Positions 12,134-24,930 of a stretch of DNA of 64,000 nt are shown here, piece after piece (the first letter of the stretch is position 1; each line of letters opens with the position of its first letter). Under the pieces are notes generated by a model. The model had not been told where the DNA came from. It was given only the letters and a program-made list of their open reading frames with translations, and made no database searches. The position numbers and the translations under genes are program-made. Origin of the DNA: Glandiceps talaboti (lineage: Eukaryota; Hemichordata; Enteropneusta; Spengelidae); assembly GCF_964340395.1 (NCBI RefSeq), contig NW_027554288.1, positions 57,501 to 121,500 on the forward strand, read 5' to 3'.

Positions 12134-13391
12134 TATGTCGTACATTTTCGGAAGACGGGTATGCTGGTGACGACGACGGTGGTGGCCGCGGCAGAGATAC
12201 AGTAGTCTGGAGGCCGGAAACACTGTAACCACCCCAGTTATATGTAGCTTGAGCTGGTTGTGCATCAGCTACAGGTAACTGAGTATATGGATTGTATAAG
12301 TTGTGGTAGGTGTAAGTTGGGTATCCAACAAAACTACAAGATCCATACTTGTACGAAGGGATGGGGTGATACTAGCAATTGCGCTTGGGGAAGATTTGAC
12401 GGTGCGACAGCTGTAACATTTCCTGGAGTGTTCTGACCAGTTTGGTTCAATAAACTCATCTGCATTGCTTGTTGTAATTGTGTGTATTCTTCATTGGTTG
12501 AGCTTGGATATATTATGTTTTGGTCATCCATGGTGCTGCCAGTGGAATGAGACAGACTCGGGGCAGAAGTGAAAAGGGTTGGTAATTTGAAATTCGGAAA
12601 CGTTACTCTGTACTTTGGCTCAGTTTCCAACAGTTGCCGTGCGCGATCTTTTGGCTTCGCAATAAGTCCACGCTTTTGTTGTAGGAGGCGATAATTTGCT
12701 GATATTTTCCCTTTTCCTGATCAAGATTCGTTGGTATTTTACTGCCATAGTGTGATTTCAGGATAGAAATGTCATGGTTCAATACATAGTGTTTGGGTCG
12801 CAAGCCCATTGCAGTTTCTACCAAGTACATTGCTATGTTGCTAATAATCAAGGAGGTTTCTATATTCCGTTCAAATGACGTCAAAGTAACTTGTAATTCG
12901 CGTTTCTGGGTCAATTCTTTCCGAGTTCTTGATCTCCTTTTCTAACTCACCGCGTCGCTTCGCAAATGTATTCAGTTCCACTTTCTCATCCGAATGGCTG
13001 GGGTGGTTGATGTCACCAGAAATCTGACCTGATACTCATGTCGCATGTGGCAATGTGATTTATTGGGTCCTTCGCGAAGGTGGCAACGACCACACCTTTG
13101 TTTGGTAGTATGTTGGAAAGGAACTGCTGAGTATTTTCCGTTTAACTGATTAATATTTCCTTCAGTACCTCAAGTTCGTCTTGTAGGTCAGATAGTTCGC
13201 GCTCTTTGCTACGTAAGTCTAAATCTAGTCTGTATTTAGACGGGTCATATTTGGCTTTATTTCTAAAATGAAAATCCTTCTGAAATATTACTTTATTTCT
13301 TACTAATTGTGTACATATACATGTATATAGCCTGCAACATGCGATATAATAATCAGCATGTACAACGCACATTGTCTGTTCTATATACATG
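12134..13391 (-). pseudogene. Frame-disrupted coiled-coil / Cys-His / UIM-like coding remnant
   Basis: Reading the minus strand from 13391 downward gives coding-like segments that join only by changing frame. In order these are: a heptad-like helix (RLDLDLRSKERELSDLQDEL); a Cys/His cluster (KQRCGRCHLREGPNKSHCHM); a charged helix (ELNTFAKRRGELEKEIK); KELTQKRELQVTLTSFERN; LRPKHYVLNHDISILKSHYG; KPKDRARQLLETEPKYRVTF; a helix resembling a ubiquitin-interacting motif (NEEYTQLQQAMQMSL); and a Pro/Tyr-rich tail (PTYTYHNLYNPYTQ) ending at a stop near 12134. At least four frame changes are needed, so it is either a pseudogene or a gene damaged by assembly indels. The first segment follows a possible acceptor (TTTTAG at about 13269). 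Similar 'CGRC...EGP...C' proteins with a following coiled coil are known to me as uncharacterised, multi-copy proteins in marine invertebrates. No function is inferred. Confidence 0.5.
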
Positions 13392-13557
13392 ATACGGAAT
13401 GCGTGTTACTCACTGAGCCTGGGATTCGAACACATAAAATATAATCTGTCTTTACTTCAAGGAACGTCCAGCTCACACCATGTTTAAATCTATTAATTTC
13501 AGCGATGACAATAGTATTACAGATAAATTACAAAAAATCAAGACGACTGTTGACAGT

Positions 13558-14080
13558 CAAGTGTAAAGTCTAGTGATGAGGCATACTCGACTTCACCATC
13601 GATATCTAATGACTCGGCAGATACGTCTCCATCACTGGTCTTGTCAAATGTCAATTTCTTAGGTTGCGGTCCCCGATTGTCGTCTTTGGTTTGTCTTTTT
13701 CTCGACGAGGTAGGAGCCCTTCTACGTGATTTATTCGTATTCGTCGATAGTCTGCATTACCTACTGGCACAACACATCTCAATAGGTCATTCATATCAAC
13801 ATCGTTGTCCGATAACCTCCCCACTACTCCATCCTCATTTTCATACGTAATCAGAAACGCAGTGAACAACATCGACGGAATGTGATCAATGATTAAGCTG
13901 CAACACTACGGCAGATATATTTGTCTGCACTTTCCATGGCAATGCACTTGAACTTGTAAAGCATACCGATACGTAGTTATCAATTCGAAGTTCTTGTCTG
14001 AGGATTAAACCATTTGTCATGTGTGTACAAATGATTGGCGATAATTCGTTCAGATTCACAGTGAGACTGTGAATGTTCAT
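13558..14080 (-). pseudogene. Possible upstream part of the same remnant, unrecognised
   Basis: Minus-strand frames here look coding-like but overlap in different registers. One reads MNIHSLTVNLNELSPIICTH and ends near 13886. A second contains EDGVVGRLSDNDVDMNDLL (13651-13872). A third has a basic stretch (SRRRAPTSSRKRQTKDDN), then an acidic tail (DGDVSAESLDIDGEVEYASS), and ends at a stop near 13558. The basic-then-acidic tail looks like a nuclear protein C-terminus. I do not recognise a family, and the link to the segment below 13391 is inferred only from strand and distance. Confidence 0.3.
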
Positions 14081-15335
14081 TCCATGTTAATACTGAGCTC
14101 TATTAAAATCAGTTGTCCTCTCTTGAGGCTTTTAAAAAAAATAGATCATCTATGTCATACTTTATAGGAGTACCTGTACCAAATGGTTTTGACCACCCTC
14201 GTTATTTATTAAACAAATCGGAAGTATCACGAACTTGTTGTTACATTTTGACAACCAAATCTCAAACCACACGTGTGCGATTTACTAGAGGTGTACTTGA
14301 AAGTCAGAATCGCAACACAACATTTTTTGATTATTTTGAAGGCATATGGTGATGATTCAAACTCTATGTAATATCGCACAACTTACATTAACTTACATAG
14401 ATCACTAGTATTTCTCTTTGCGTCATAAAATAAATAAGTGTGAACACTATCAAATATAGCATAAATGATATCATCAAGTGATATTTTGCGACAAAATAAT
14501 TTACGCACCATTTTCTATTTTGTTTTGCGAGATTACACATTATATTGTATATTATTTTGTCACATTTCCCATTACAACCCCCTAGACAGAAAAGACTTGA
14601 TTGTAGCATAAAATATTATACATCTTGACTTCCACAGATTTCCGTATCAACCAATTATGCAACATTTACATGTAACTGTATAAATACATATGTAAATTAA
14701 CGTTTTTAATGTATTAGATTGTTCTCAATTTTTTGATATTTGTAAAACTATGTATCGTCACACGAAAATGTATCCTGTTGCGTTGTAGAATGCTCGAGTG
14801 TCTGTGGCTGCGATCTTCGGTCGTGGTGTATATAGCAAATGGTAGGTTTTCATAAGCCAGTTGAGAAAGTGAAGGACGTTCGATGCGTTCCTTGATTTTG
14901 CTAACACGGAATTACGGTGGGTTGAATGCTGGCGAGTATGTGGGTGTGGATATTACTTCGATACATTGAGTGCCTGCTTGAGCGTTTAGCCAAATGCCCA
15001 ATGTGTGAGCGACCTGATTTTGATGTATTGGAGCATTGTCCATTGTTATTTTTTAAATATACACTTCAATAAAGGAATTAGAAATAAGGGTAATTTCCAA
15101 ATTTGATTTCCATCCTTCAATTAATAATCTATGCTTTTGTATTGTTTCTAATTTTCTACTGTCACTACAAATCAGTAAACTGATGTTTTTAAGCATATGG
15201 CCGATTTTATCTGGCCAAATGGAATTACACCTTCAATGTTAATTTGAAAATTCTGGAAAAGTGTAATGCCGAAGACATTCTATTGGAAAGTAATACAAAA
15301 TAGAAACAAGCAGTCATCCGACATGACTCAGTCCT
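14081..15335. other. No recognisable gene
   Basis: AT-rich sequence. A 240-nt plus-strand open frame (14113-14352) and short minus-strand frames carry no domain or splice context. Nothing repetitive was recognised. Confidence 0.4.
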
Positions 15336-15339
15336 GCAA

Positions 15340-15605
15340 TGGATGTTTTCAGAGAATTGCCACAAGTCATGGTAGTGTAATGTATTAGATTGTATGAAAT
15401 ATAGTGGCAATGGCATTGTAGGACAACTGTATAGTTGATTGAATATTTGTATATACATTTTTTGAATGTTTATTTATTTGCCTATTAATCCCTGTTGTTA
15501 TCTTTCAAATATAAGTTATCATTTGGCTGTTGTTATGGGTGTGGTCTAGTTGCTAGGCACATTTACATACATTTTTTGAATGTTATTCAATATATACTAT
15601 GTATG
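15340..15605 (+). repeat. Composite repeat family A, subfamily with distinct left flank
   Basis: The first ~95 bp (GAATTGCCACAAGTCATGG to the family head TTGTAGGACAACTG) nearly match 44508-44600, with one or two differences. Two ~114-bp units follow, and then the copy breaks off inside a unit at about 15600. The shared left flank shows that this subfamily includes sequence upstream of the usual head. Confidence 0.75.
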
Positions 15606-16526
15606 TACATCATCCGTTACCTAGCACCCCGGGCAGCGCCTTATTGAGTGGCAAGAATGAACAGTGGCGGGTAAACAAAAAACATTGTTAGCTGCGCCTC
15701 TGGCTGGAGTTCAACTACTACGCTACTCAAAGTACTTGGAAAACCTAAACACCTACTAAAAGCAATACTATCTTGAAAAATTACACATTTGTGGACTAAA
15801 ATCGGACCCTTACACGTTTTTGAAGTCCTAATTCGACTGCAAGTAGCCAAAGTTGTGGCCAGAGGTAACCTATGCTGACATCTATGCATACTTCATTACC
15901 AAGCTGAGTCTGTACACTCACTCACAACTGAAATCGTACAAAAGTTTAGATGCTTATCAATTTGTTGTTACTTGACAAAATTTTGATGTAATGTGTAAAC
16001 GAATTCAAATTACTAACGATCACAACACTGGATTTCAGTTTGTCGGAAAGGTATGATATTCACAAAGTATCTTCACTTAGCCTCTGAACTGCGTATGGGC
16101 TGCACTCAAAACAGATGCCACAGTGATTGCCGTTCATTGTATTTTTGTATTTGTATGGCTGGCTCAGTGAGGCTTGTTCACATCATGGAAGTACAACCAA
16201 CGTTATACTTCCATGTTCACATGTAGGAGCGGACCAGTTCTACATTGATGCAGTGACTCAATTCTAGAGAAGAACTGACATGTCAGCATATATTTTAAAA
16301 GTTTGCTCATTTCAAACAGCTTTGCAACTCCAGTGTCACAGGACGTGTGGTTAGCGGTAGTGACAAATCTACAGGGAAACGCCCCTCTAGTGAAGTCTGC
16401 GCCACCATTAACACCAGGTGAATTAAAATACTTTGTGATTAAACTTGAGAAAACAGGTGTAAAAAGTGCCGTGTTACGTATACACATCCTGACACATACA
16501 AGTAATCTGTACAAATGTCAACAACG
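15606..16526. other. No recognisable gene
   Basis: Mixed sequence, slightly richer in GC than its surroundings. Overlapping open frames on both strands at 16203-16530 are each other's shadows and show no known motif. Confidence 0.4.
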
Positions 16527-17062
16527 CTAGTCAAACTGTAGTCTTGTTGCTAGACGTTCGGGCTTTCTTTCGATGGTTTAACTATAAGCGAACGAAGTTC
16601 GCATGTGAGGGCCTGCCCGAACAGTCTAGCGAATGTCATTTTCAGACCGGACATTCCATTGAGATTACGATAAGCGGTGGGTTGGGCCATATATGCATAT
16701 ATATACTTTAATATATTCAATCTCTGCATGCAGGTGTTGACAAACACATTTATGTCTTACTATGTCTTATCAGTTTATGGTAATTGTGTTTGATGAGTGT
16801 GTAGACGTTGTCATTCACACATTTTAGTTAACGCATTGGTGGTTATTTTTACAAGCCCCTCCTTAAGATGAATATGCATGAACATTTAGCTATTGTCCTC
16901 TGTTTGTGCTTGTCGCTAATACGGTTCTCTGATTGGCAGTTATTTATATCCTGATGACATTCGCTAGACCTCGGATGTTCCATCCTCGATAGCGTTGTTC
17001 GGCTGTGTGTCGTATTTTATCGGAAGAACATCCGAGGGCTAGCTGATAGACTAGTCAAACTG
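16527..17062. mobile_element. Candidate non-autonomous element with 12-bp direct repeats and nested hairpins
   Basis: The 12-mer CTAGTCAAACTG occurs at 16527-16538 and again at 17051-17062, flanking a 512-bp insert as a target duplication would. Inside, a perfect 16-bp inverted repeat (GTCTAGCGAATGTCAT at 16624-16639; complement at 16954-16969) encloses most of the element. A perfect 12-bp inverted repeat (CCTCGGATGTTC at 16969-16980; complement at 17026-17037) lies at its right end. A left hairpin pairs CTAGACGTTCGGGC (about 16551-16564) with GCCCGAACAGTCTAG (about 16614-16628). No ORF is present. The structure fits a MITE-like element; superfamily unknown. Confidence 0.45.
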
Positions 17063-17074
17063 CTGACTAAACGT

Positions 17075-17985
17075 TACAACCCATTGTTCCATGACCTCCT
17101 GTATAATGAGTTTTTGATAAAGTGTGACAATGTGAGTCTTATGTTATGGTTGTATTCATGAAATAGATGTACAGTATCTTATATCTTGTTTTTTTCAGAA
17201 TTATAGTCAAATATTTGCAATACAGGCACTGATAACATAGTCTTTCCTGTATTTACCCATTCATTTATAATGCTGCCCAGGTATATAGGTGATGGTAAGG
17301 TTAATGGTTGGATTACATTATTACTTCTGAAAATGGCCTTTTAGCACCAGGCATTTAAAATAACGATTCATTTTCTAAATTTTGTACATGGCATTATGAA
17401 AGCATACATGTAGTAGGAGGCATTCCTGTGTTGTATCTTTTGATTTTCTCCATTATTCATTGATGATTTTCATCCATGTGTTCCTCTAAATCAAATAGTA
17501 AGACACAATCATACATTAACTCATATTCAGACACTAGTGTTGCTCATTTTCTTTCAAGAGATACACTTTCCCCACCATACGTTCATTCATTTACACAATA
17601 CAACAACTGTTAGCTTTTAAAGATAATTTATTATAAAGACAGACAAACACTCAAATATCATGTAAAATTGCATGTAAAACAAGCTTTCACTCAAACAAGC
17701 TTTCAGTCGAAGACATCATCCCCCAACCCAATTGTTGTGTTATATGGCAATGTTATTGTGCACTTTTTTATGGTTTCTCTAGATACAAAACAGCATCATT
17801 CATTGACCAACTGCTATTTGACCTTGAATATGGAGATCAAAGTCAAAGATCAAGATTTTAAAACGGAAGCTTACCTTTGGGTATAGACATTTAAAAGGTG
17901 TCTTTTGTGTATTCAACTTCTTGAGTTAATGTAGAAACAAACAATTTGGTTATTTTACTTTGAAAATGTTTTTCAAAGTGAAATG
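17075..17985. other. No recognisable gene
   Basis: AT-rich DNA. A 72-codon open frame at 17668-17886 has no motif or splice support. Confidence 0.4.
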
Positions 17986-17989
17986 TCAA

Positions 17990-18310
17990 TGTCTCATTAG
18001 AAAGTTCATCATTGATAATATGAGGGTAGGCACTTGAATGGAGTCAGTGTGATTTATACATCCAAAGTTATGATGCATATTGTGAAATTTATCAACAAAT
18101 ATGGCTGCCATTTGGCCATATTTGATTCAGTCACAAAACAAATTGACGTGCATATGTCTCACATAGTATGTTACCTTTGTGCCAAGTGTGGTTGAAATTG
18201 GTTGGTGCGTGCCAGAGATATGAGGGTGAATACACACATGCACTCACAGACAGATGGACTGAACCCAATGTAAATATTTTCCCCTCTGGGTGACTATAAT
18301 AACAAGTAAC
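17990..18310. repeat. Repeat family C copy 1
   Basis: Shares a series of phrases with 21950-22200 and 45290-45495: AATATGGC..CATTTGG, CAAAACAAA..GACGTGCATATGT, a stretch ending in GAGATATGAGGGTG, and a terminal (ACAGATGGA)-like segment followed by CCCAATCT. It is diverged and lacks coding potential. Its borders are approximate because no terminal repeats were identified. Confidence 0.55.
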
Positions 18311-18706
18311 ATTGCATGTATATGCGATAAGATGCACCTTTAAGTATCATTCTTCGAATTGGGCAGTGATGACCAAAATACTCACTTCTACAACTTGAAT
18401 CATTACAAAATCTGTTGTGAGATATTTCTACTAGGGCAAGGCCATGGACTACAAAGAATGTTTCATTAAAGTCTTGCCAAACCCTGACAACTTTCTGGTG
18501 GGAATTGGATGACTGTGTTGTTTGTGTGCAACTGTAATGACCATGAAAACATTGAACATCCAGAGACAGTGTAGAAGCCTATGAAATATACAACAACATA
18601 ATATGTACAATAACATGAAGTACATGTATCAGTAAAATGTACCTTGACCTCACAAAAATCAGTCTGAACGAAATATATACATTTTGGAGTGATTTAATTC
18701 AGTATA

Positions 18707-21448
18707 GTACACTAAGATATCACATACCATAGGGTACCATACACTATGATATCACACACCATAGAGTACTTCGATGCAGTGTGTATATTACAGACACTAT
18801 GATATCACACACCATAGAGTACTTAGATGCAGTGTGTATATTACAGACACTATGATATCACACACCATAGCGTACTTAAATGCAGTGTGTATATTACAGA
18901 CACTATGATATCACACACCATAGAGTACTTAGATGCAGTGTGTATATTACAGACAATATGATATCACACACCATAGAGTACTTAGAAAGTGTGTATATTA
19001 CAGACACTATGATATCACACACCATACAGTACTTATATGCAGTGTGTATATTACAGACACTATGATATCACACACCATAGAGTACTTAGATGCAGTGTGT
19101 ATATTACAGACACTATGATATCACACACCATAGAGTACTTAGATGCAGTGTGTATATTACAGACACTATGATATCACACACCATAGCGTACTTAGATGCA
19201 GTGTGTATATTACAGACACTATGATATCACACACCATAGCGTACTTAAATGCAGTGTGTATATTACAGACAATATGATATCAAACACAATAGACTACTTA
19301 GATGCAGTGTGTATATTACAGACAATATGATATCACACACCATAGAGTACTTAGATGCAGTGTGTATATTACATACACTATGATATCACACACCGTAGAG
19401 TACTTAGATGCAGTGTGTATATTACAGACACTATGATATCACACACCATAGACTACTTAGATGCAGTGTGTATATTACAGACACTATGATATCACACACC
19501 ATAGAGTACTTAGATGCAGTGTGTATATTACAGACACTATGATATCACACACCATAGAGTACTTAGATGCAGTGTGTATATTACATACACTATGATATCA
19601 CACACCATAGAGTACTTAGATGCAGTGTGTATATTACATACACTATGATATCACACACCATAGAGTACTTAGATACAGTGTGTATATTACAGACACTATG
19701 ATATCACACACCATAGAGTACTTAGATGCAGTGTGTATATTACAGACACTATGACATCATACACCATAGAGTACTTAGATGCAGTGTGTATATTACAGAC
19801 ACTATGATATCACACACCATAGAGTACTTAGATGCAGTGTGTATATTACAGACACTATGATATCACACACCATAGAGTACTTAGATGCAGTGTGTATATT
19901 ACAGACACTATGATATCACACACCATAGAGTACTTAGATGTAGTGTGTATATTACAGACACTATGATATCACACACCATAGAGTACTTAGATGCAGTGTG
20001 TATATTACAGACACTATGATATCACACACCATAGAGTACGTAGATGCAGTGTGTATATTACAGACACTATGATATCACATACCATAGAGTACGTAGATGC
20101 AGTGTGTATATTACAGACACTATGATATCACACACCATAGAGTACTTAGAGATGCAATGTGTATATTACAGACACTATGATATCACACACCATAGAGTAC
20201 TTAGATGCAGTGTGTATATTACAGACACTATGATATCACACACCATAGACTACTTAGATGCAGTGTGTATATTACAGACACTATGATATCACACACCATA
20301 GAGTACTTAGATGCAGTGTGTATATTACAGACACTATGATATCACACACCATAGAGTACTTAGATGCAGTGTGTATATTACAGACACTATGATATCACAC
20401 ACCATAGAGTACTTAGATGCAGTGTGTATATTACAGACACTATGATATCACACACCATAGAGTATGTAGATGCAGTGTGTATATTACAGACACTATGATA
20501 TCACACACCATAGAGTACTTAGATGTAGTGTGTATATTACAGACACTATGATATCACACACCATAGAGTACTTAGATGCCATGTATATTACAGACACTAT
20601 GATATCACACACCATAGAGTACTTAGATGTAGTGTGTATATTACAGACACTATGATATCACACACCATAGAGTACTTAGATGCCATGTATATTTCAGACA
20701 CTATGATATCACACACTATAGAGTACTTAGATGCAGTGTGTATATTACATACACTATGATATCACACACCACAGCGTACTTAGAGGCAGTGTGTATATTA
20801 CAGATACTATGATATCATACACCATAGAGTACTTAGATGCAGTGTGTATATTACAGACACTATGATATCACACACAATAGATTACTTAGATGCAGTGTGT
20901 ATATTACAGACAATATGATATCACACACCATAGAGTACTTAGAAAGTGTGTATATTACAGACACTATGATATCACACACACCATACAGTACTTATATGCA
21001 GTGTGTATATTACAGACACTATGATTTCACACACCATAGAGTACTTAGATGCAGTGTGTATATTACAGACACTATGATATCACACACCATAGATTACTTA
21101 GATGCAGTGTGTATATTACAGACACTATGATATCACACACCATAGAGTACTTAGATGCAGTGTGTATATTACAGACACTATGATATCACACACCATAGAG
21201 TACTTAGATGCAATGTGTATATTACATACACTATGATATGACACAGCATAGAGTACTTTGATGCAGTGTGTATATTACATACACTATGATATCACACACC
21301 ATAGAATACTTAGATGCAGTGTGTATATTACAGACACTATGATATCACACACCATAGAGTACTTAGATGCAGTGTGTATATTACAGACACTATGATATCA
21401 CACATCATATAGTACCGTATACATAGATGCAGTGTGTATATTACAGAG
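18707..21448. repeat. 53-bp satellite array, about 51 units
   Basis: Tandem copies of a 53-bp unit that begins AGATGCAGTGTGTATATTAC and contains GATATC and CACACCATAGAGTACTT. Identity between most units is very high; outer units are more diverged, as expected for an array homogenised in its middle. Variants include a shortened unit (TAGATGCCATGTATATT, twice near 20575 and 20680) and a short unit with TTAGAAAGTGTG (18982 and 20939). Because 53 is not a multiple of three, the small open frames here are artefacts. Confidence 0.97.
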
Positions 21449-21459
21449 TACCATAGTGA

Positions 21460-21945
21460 TGAAATATGCCTTATTGTCACGATCAATTCACTGAGCTACT
21501 AAATCATGTATCCTCTCATAAATGAAATCTCTGTGGAAACTTAATTGTCCATAATACATATATTTCTTGCCAACACTGGTAACACATCAAAAAACAAATG
21601 TAGTATGGTAAGCATTTCCCAGTGGAAATTAAATGGTCATGGGTTTTGGTCAAAATTCAAGATTGTATATTTTGGCTAATTCATGTCAGTCTTGAAAAGA
21701 AATTGTATTCATGTTCCTGTTGACCTTGACTATCACTGAAGTTATTCCTTCATCACATCCATGTGGGTTTGTGTCTTCTTTCTGAATATAAGCAGACATG
21801 GTATCATCCTTGATGTAGAATCTCGATGGATGTTTACTTATAGTTCCACAATGTCTTTTCCCATCCCTAGCTAAATGGTCTTCTCATTATCTGTATTTAA
21901 AGAAAAACAAAAAAATCAGGTTTTAGTTATCAGCATACATGCCTT
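21460..21945. other. No recognisable gene
   Basis: AT-rich sequence right of the 53-bp array, with nothing identifiable. Confidence 0.4.
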
Positions 21946-21949
21946 GAAT

Positions 21950-22200
21950 GGACTGTCTGGGTATTACACTTTTGAGTTATGCAGTAAATATGGATTTTGA
22001 ACTCCAAATATGGCCGTCATTTGGTCAAATTTGCATATATCGCAAAACAAAGTGAGTTGCATATGTACCACATGATATGTGGTCACCTATATGAATGAAG
22101 CAGCATATTGCATGTCTGAGAAATGACATATTACGGATGGACAGGCAAACAGATGGATGAACAGATGGCGCCCATTCTCCCCATCAATTGCCTTAAGTCA
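21950..22200. repeat. Repeat family C copy 2
   Basis: Matches the order of phrases in 17990-18310: AATATGGCCGTCATTTGG, CGCAAAACAAAGTGAG, GCATATGTACCACATG, then GGATGGACAGGCAAACAGAT before GCGCCCATTCTCC. Ends are approximate. Confidence 0.5.
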
Positions 22201-22204
22201 ATGT

Positions 22205-23315
22205 GATTTATCCCAATTAGTAAAGAATTTGTGGCCAATGTCTCCAATGAGGCTGATCAACAATGTGGTGAGATACACTTTGGTGGTGCTGAATTGACCA
22301 CAAGAGCACAGAAGAGAAAGTATATTCATTGTGGTGATCATCCTAATGCTGAATGACATGAACATGAAAATCAAATGACTTGAACATGAAAGAGTACATA
22401 AAAATAGTAATTGATAAATGTATTGATGACTTCACAATACCTGACACAACAACAGAAAGAGTGACTACTGGTAATGGCTCTACCGAGATTCATTTGAGTA
22501 GTATCAACCAAGACCATGCATACTGTGTTTCTAGTCACAATGATTACCTACATTAAAATGAAAGATGCTCAGTAAATAACGATGGTAACTATCTGAAACT
22601 ATACATTTTCAGAAATGTGATTATGTATACATTTGTTCATGGTGTGTGTTTTTTTCATACTGACCCAAAGTGAGTGTTTTGGGGGTGACAACACAATTTC
22701 ATTAATTCTATTAATTAGTCAATGAAAAAGTGTAACTTGACAATAAACTACAGAGACACGATGTTTCTAAGTGTTTTAGATTCTTCAGATGTAAAACATA
22801 AATTCAACAAAATTCTATGCTTCTTACATGCCATGTTCCTTTTGAAACAAGACAGTGAAAGAAAGGTATTATAAATCTAAACTCTTAAATCACAGTACTT
22901 CACTTTCACTTCATAATATTGTAAAAGACAGGAGGTGATAGGAACATGGAACTTTGTTGAATTTATGTTCACATTCTGAAGAATCTAAAACTTTCACATT
23001 ATGACTCCACATTCTGATGTCAAATCACATTTTCTCATAGGATTTTTTATAGTTCACACTCAAAACATAACTGTTTATGGTGAATGTGAAAAAATTAACA
23101 GCACAACAGTAAAAGTCACATTCGGTTATTATCATTAGTTATACATGTAAAAGACGTTACGGCATAGAACATCATGCATCCACTATGTCTTGACTTTGTA
23201 CTTGGTTTATCCATCCCATCGTTTTTGTAAGAAAACAAGAATTTTTATGTGAAACACATAATGAAAAAAAAACAAGCAATCGGCCCACAAATCTGATGCA
23301 CTGAAATTGGAGTGA
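22205..23315. other. No recognisable gene
   Basis: AT-rich DNA without open frames of note. A diverged inverted similarity lies around 22770-22990: TTCAACAAAATTCTATG against CTTTGTTGAATTTATG, and AGATTCTTCAGATG against GAAGAATCTAAAAC. This suggests an old palindromic repeat. Confidence 0.4.
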
Positions 23316-23319
23316 GTTG

Positions 23320-24066
23320 AAACTGGGTCGAGTTGAAATCTAAACTAATCTTTGACCAACACATAAACGAGATTGTACAAACAGAAAACCGCCTAGTGGG
23401 AATAGTATGAAGGATTTTCAAGTTTCTCGACCAGGATACTTTTATATTTCTGTATCATAGACTAATTGGACGTCACCTTGAATGTGCTTATTCAGTCTGG
23501 ACACCATATAAATCAAATCAAATCACAGACAAAAAGTCTTCTTACTTGTCTTTGGTCAAATCAACACCATCGAATCAGTACAAAGAAGAGCTACAAAATT
23601 GATCCCAGGAATGAAAGATTTATCATACCTTGACAGACTAAAAGCCTTGAAGTTACCAAGTTTAACTTACAGATGTGTTCGTGGCGATAATTGAAGTTTA
23701 TAAATACACACATGGTTTCTACAAAACTCAATCTCCCTCACTATTGTAGTGAACCCTTCAACTTGTGGTCACTCTTTCAAATTGAAGAAACCAAAAACAC
23801 CATCACTGTATATCCGCCGGTAATTTTTCACTTATAGAGTCTTCCGACCTTGGAATAATTTGTCTGAAGATGTTGTGAATGCACTGACCATTGATTATTC
23901 CAAATCAAGACGTGATAAATACAGGAAATCAGCACCATTTCAGTATAACTATACCATTGACCCATATTTCAGAAACTACAGCCGTGGAGACTTCACACTT
24001 GATTGACACTTACATCTCACGAAATGAAACTTTGTACAGGTCACTGACCTACATCAACAGTACCAA

Positions 24067-24131
<65 letters not shown>

Positions 24132-24160
24132 GGTGATGATGATGATGATGAATTGATCCA
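23320..24160 (+). mobile_element. Non-LTR retrotransposon 3' portion with (GAT)n tail
   Basis: In shifting frames this reads as the end of a LINE ORF2: DQHINEIVQTENRLVGIV, then RIFKFLDQDTFIFLYHRLIG and RHLECAYSVWTPYK, then after a frameshift INTIESVQRRATKLIPGMKD and LSYLDRLKALKLPSLTYRCV with the following GD. The phrase 'VQRRATKLIPGLKDLSYxERLKALKLPSLxYRRxRGD' is a hallmark of animal CR1/Jockey-group LINE C-termini. A (GAT)n microsatellite at about 24068-24150 forms the tail. Frameshifts and stops mean it is a dead, 5'-truncated copy. Confidence 0.8.
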
Positions 24161-24164
24161 TCAC

Positions 24165-24925
24165 TGTCTGATGTCTACATTGTAACAACTCAACCATTAC
24201 ATTACTAGAGTGATATAACGGTAGTTGCATGAATAAAAGTTATTATTTAACCTTATTTCTGATTTAGATAGTTATCTCATTCAGTGTTCAACATTGATAA
24301 ATCTACTGTCAAATTTCTAACTTTGTTACATTACAAACATAAACAAGACATCACATATAAAGCCATAGTGACCAGCTTGGTTTCATTATCAAAATCAAAA
24401 TAAGCGAATTTCTAGGTGACACGCAAGTATCAATCAACACCATATCAAAACTGACGAAACATTTGATTGGTCAATCTATGGTCTGCTGTCATATTCGGTT
24501 CTAAAATGACAATGTAGATTGATGATGAAACTATATGTAGTACCTATATAGGAAATTTGAGTTACATGTAATACACACGAAAAAAAACTTACCGCTACAG
24601 ATTTATTTTCTCCACATTGTATTCTCGTCATCCATTGTTGATTGCTTCAACTCCAAATAAAGGCTGTGAAGTTGTATGTCAGCATTACCAGTTGTTGAAA
24701 GGTGAATGCTAGGCATATCTGACAACTCCATGGATGGCGGCTTTTAGGGGAGAACCATTTGATATGGGGGGGGGGAGGAGGAAATAGGTATGGCAGCAAT
24801 TTTTGTCCCCATCACTGTGACAGCAATTTTTTTCTATTGTCAATCCTGCATTAAATTATTTTTCCAGATGCAGAAGCAATGCAATTTTTTTCTCGGTTAC
24901 CAATTTTGTAATGTGTGGTTCATAA
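24165..24925. other. No recognisable gene
   Basis: AT-rich DNA with a G-rich stretch near 24766-24780. No coding or repeat signature recognised. Confidence 0.4.
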
Positions 24926-24930
24926 CTACA

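Noticed and set aside
16203-16530. Overlapping open frames on both strands (about 75 and 103 codons)
   Set aside because: No motif on either strand and no splice phase support; they shadow each other.
18707-21448. CRISPR-like repeat/spacer array
   Set aside because: Units are contiguous 53-bp repeats with no unique spacers, in a eukaryotic context.
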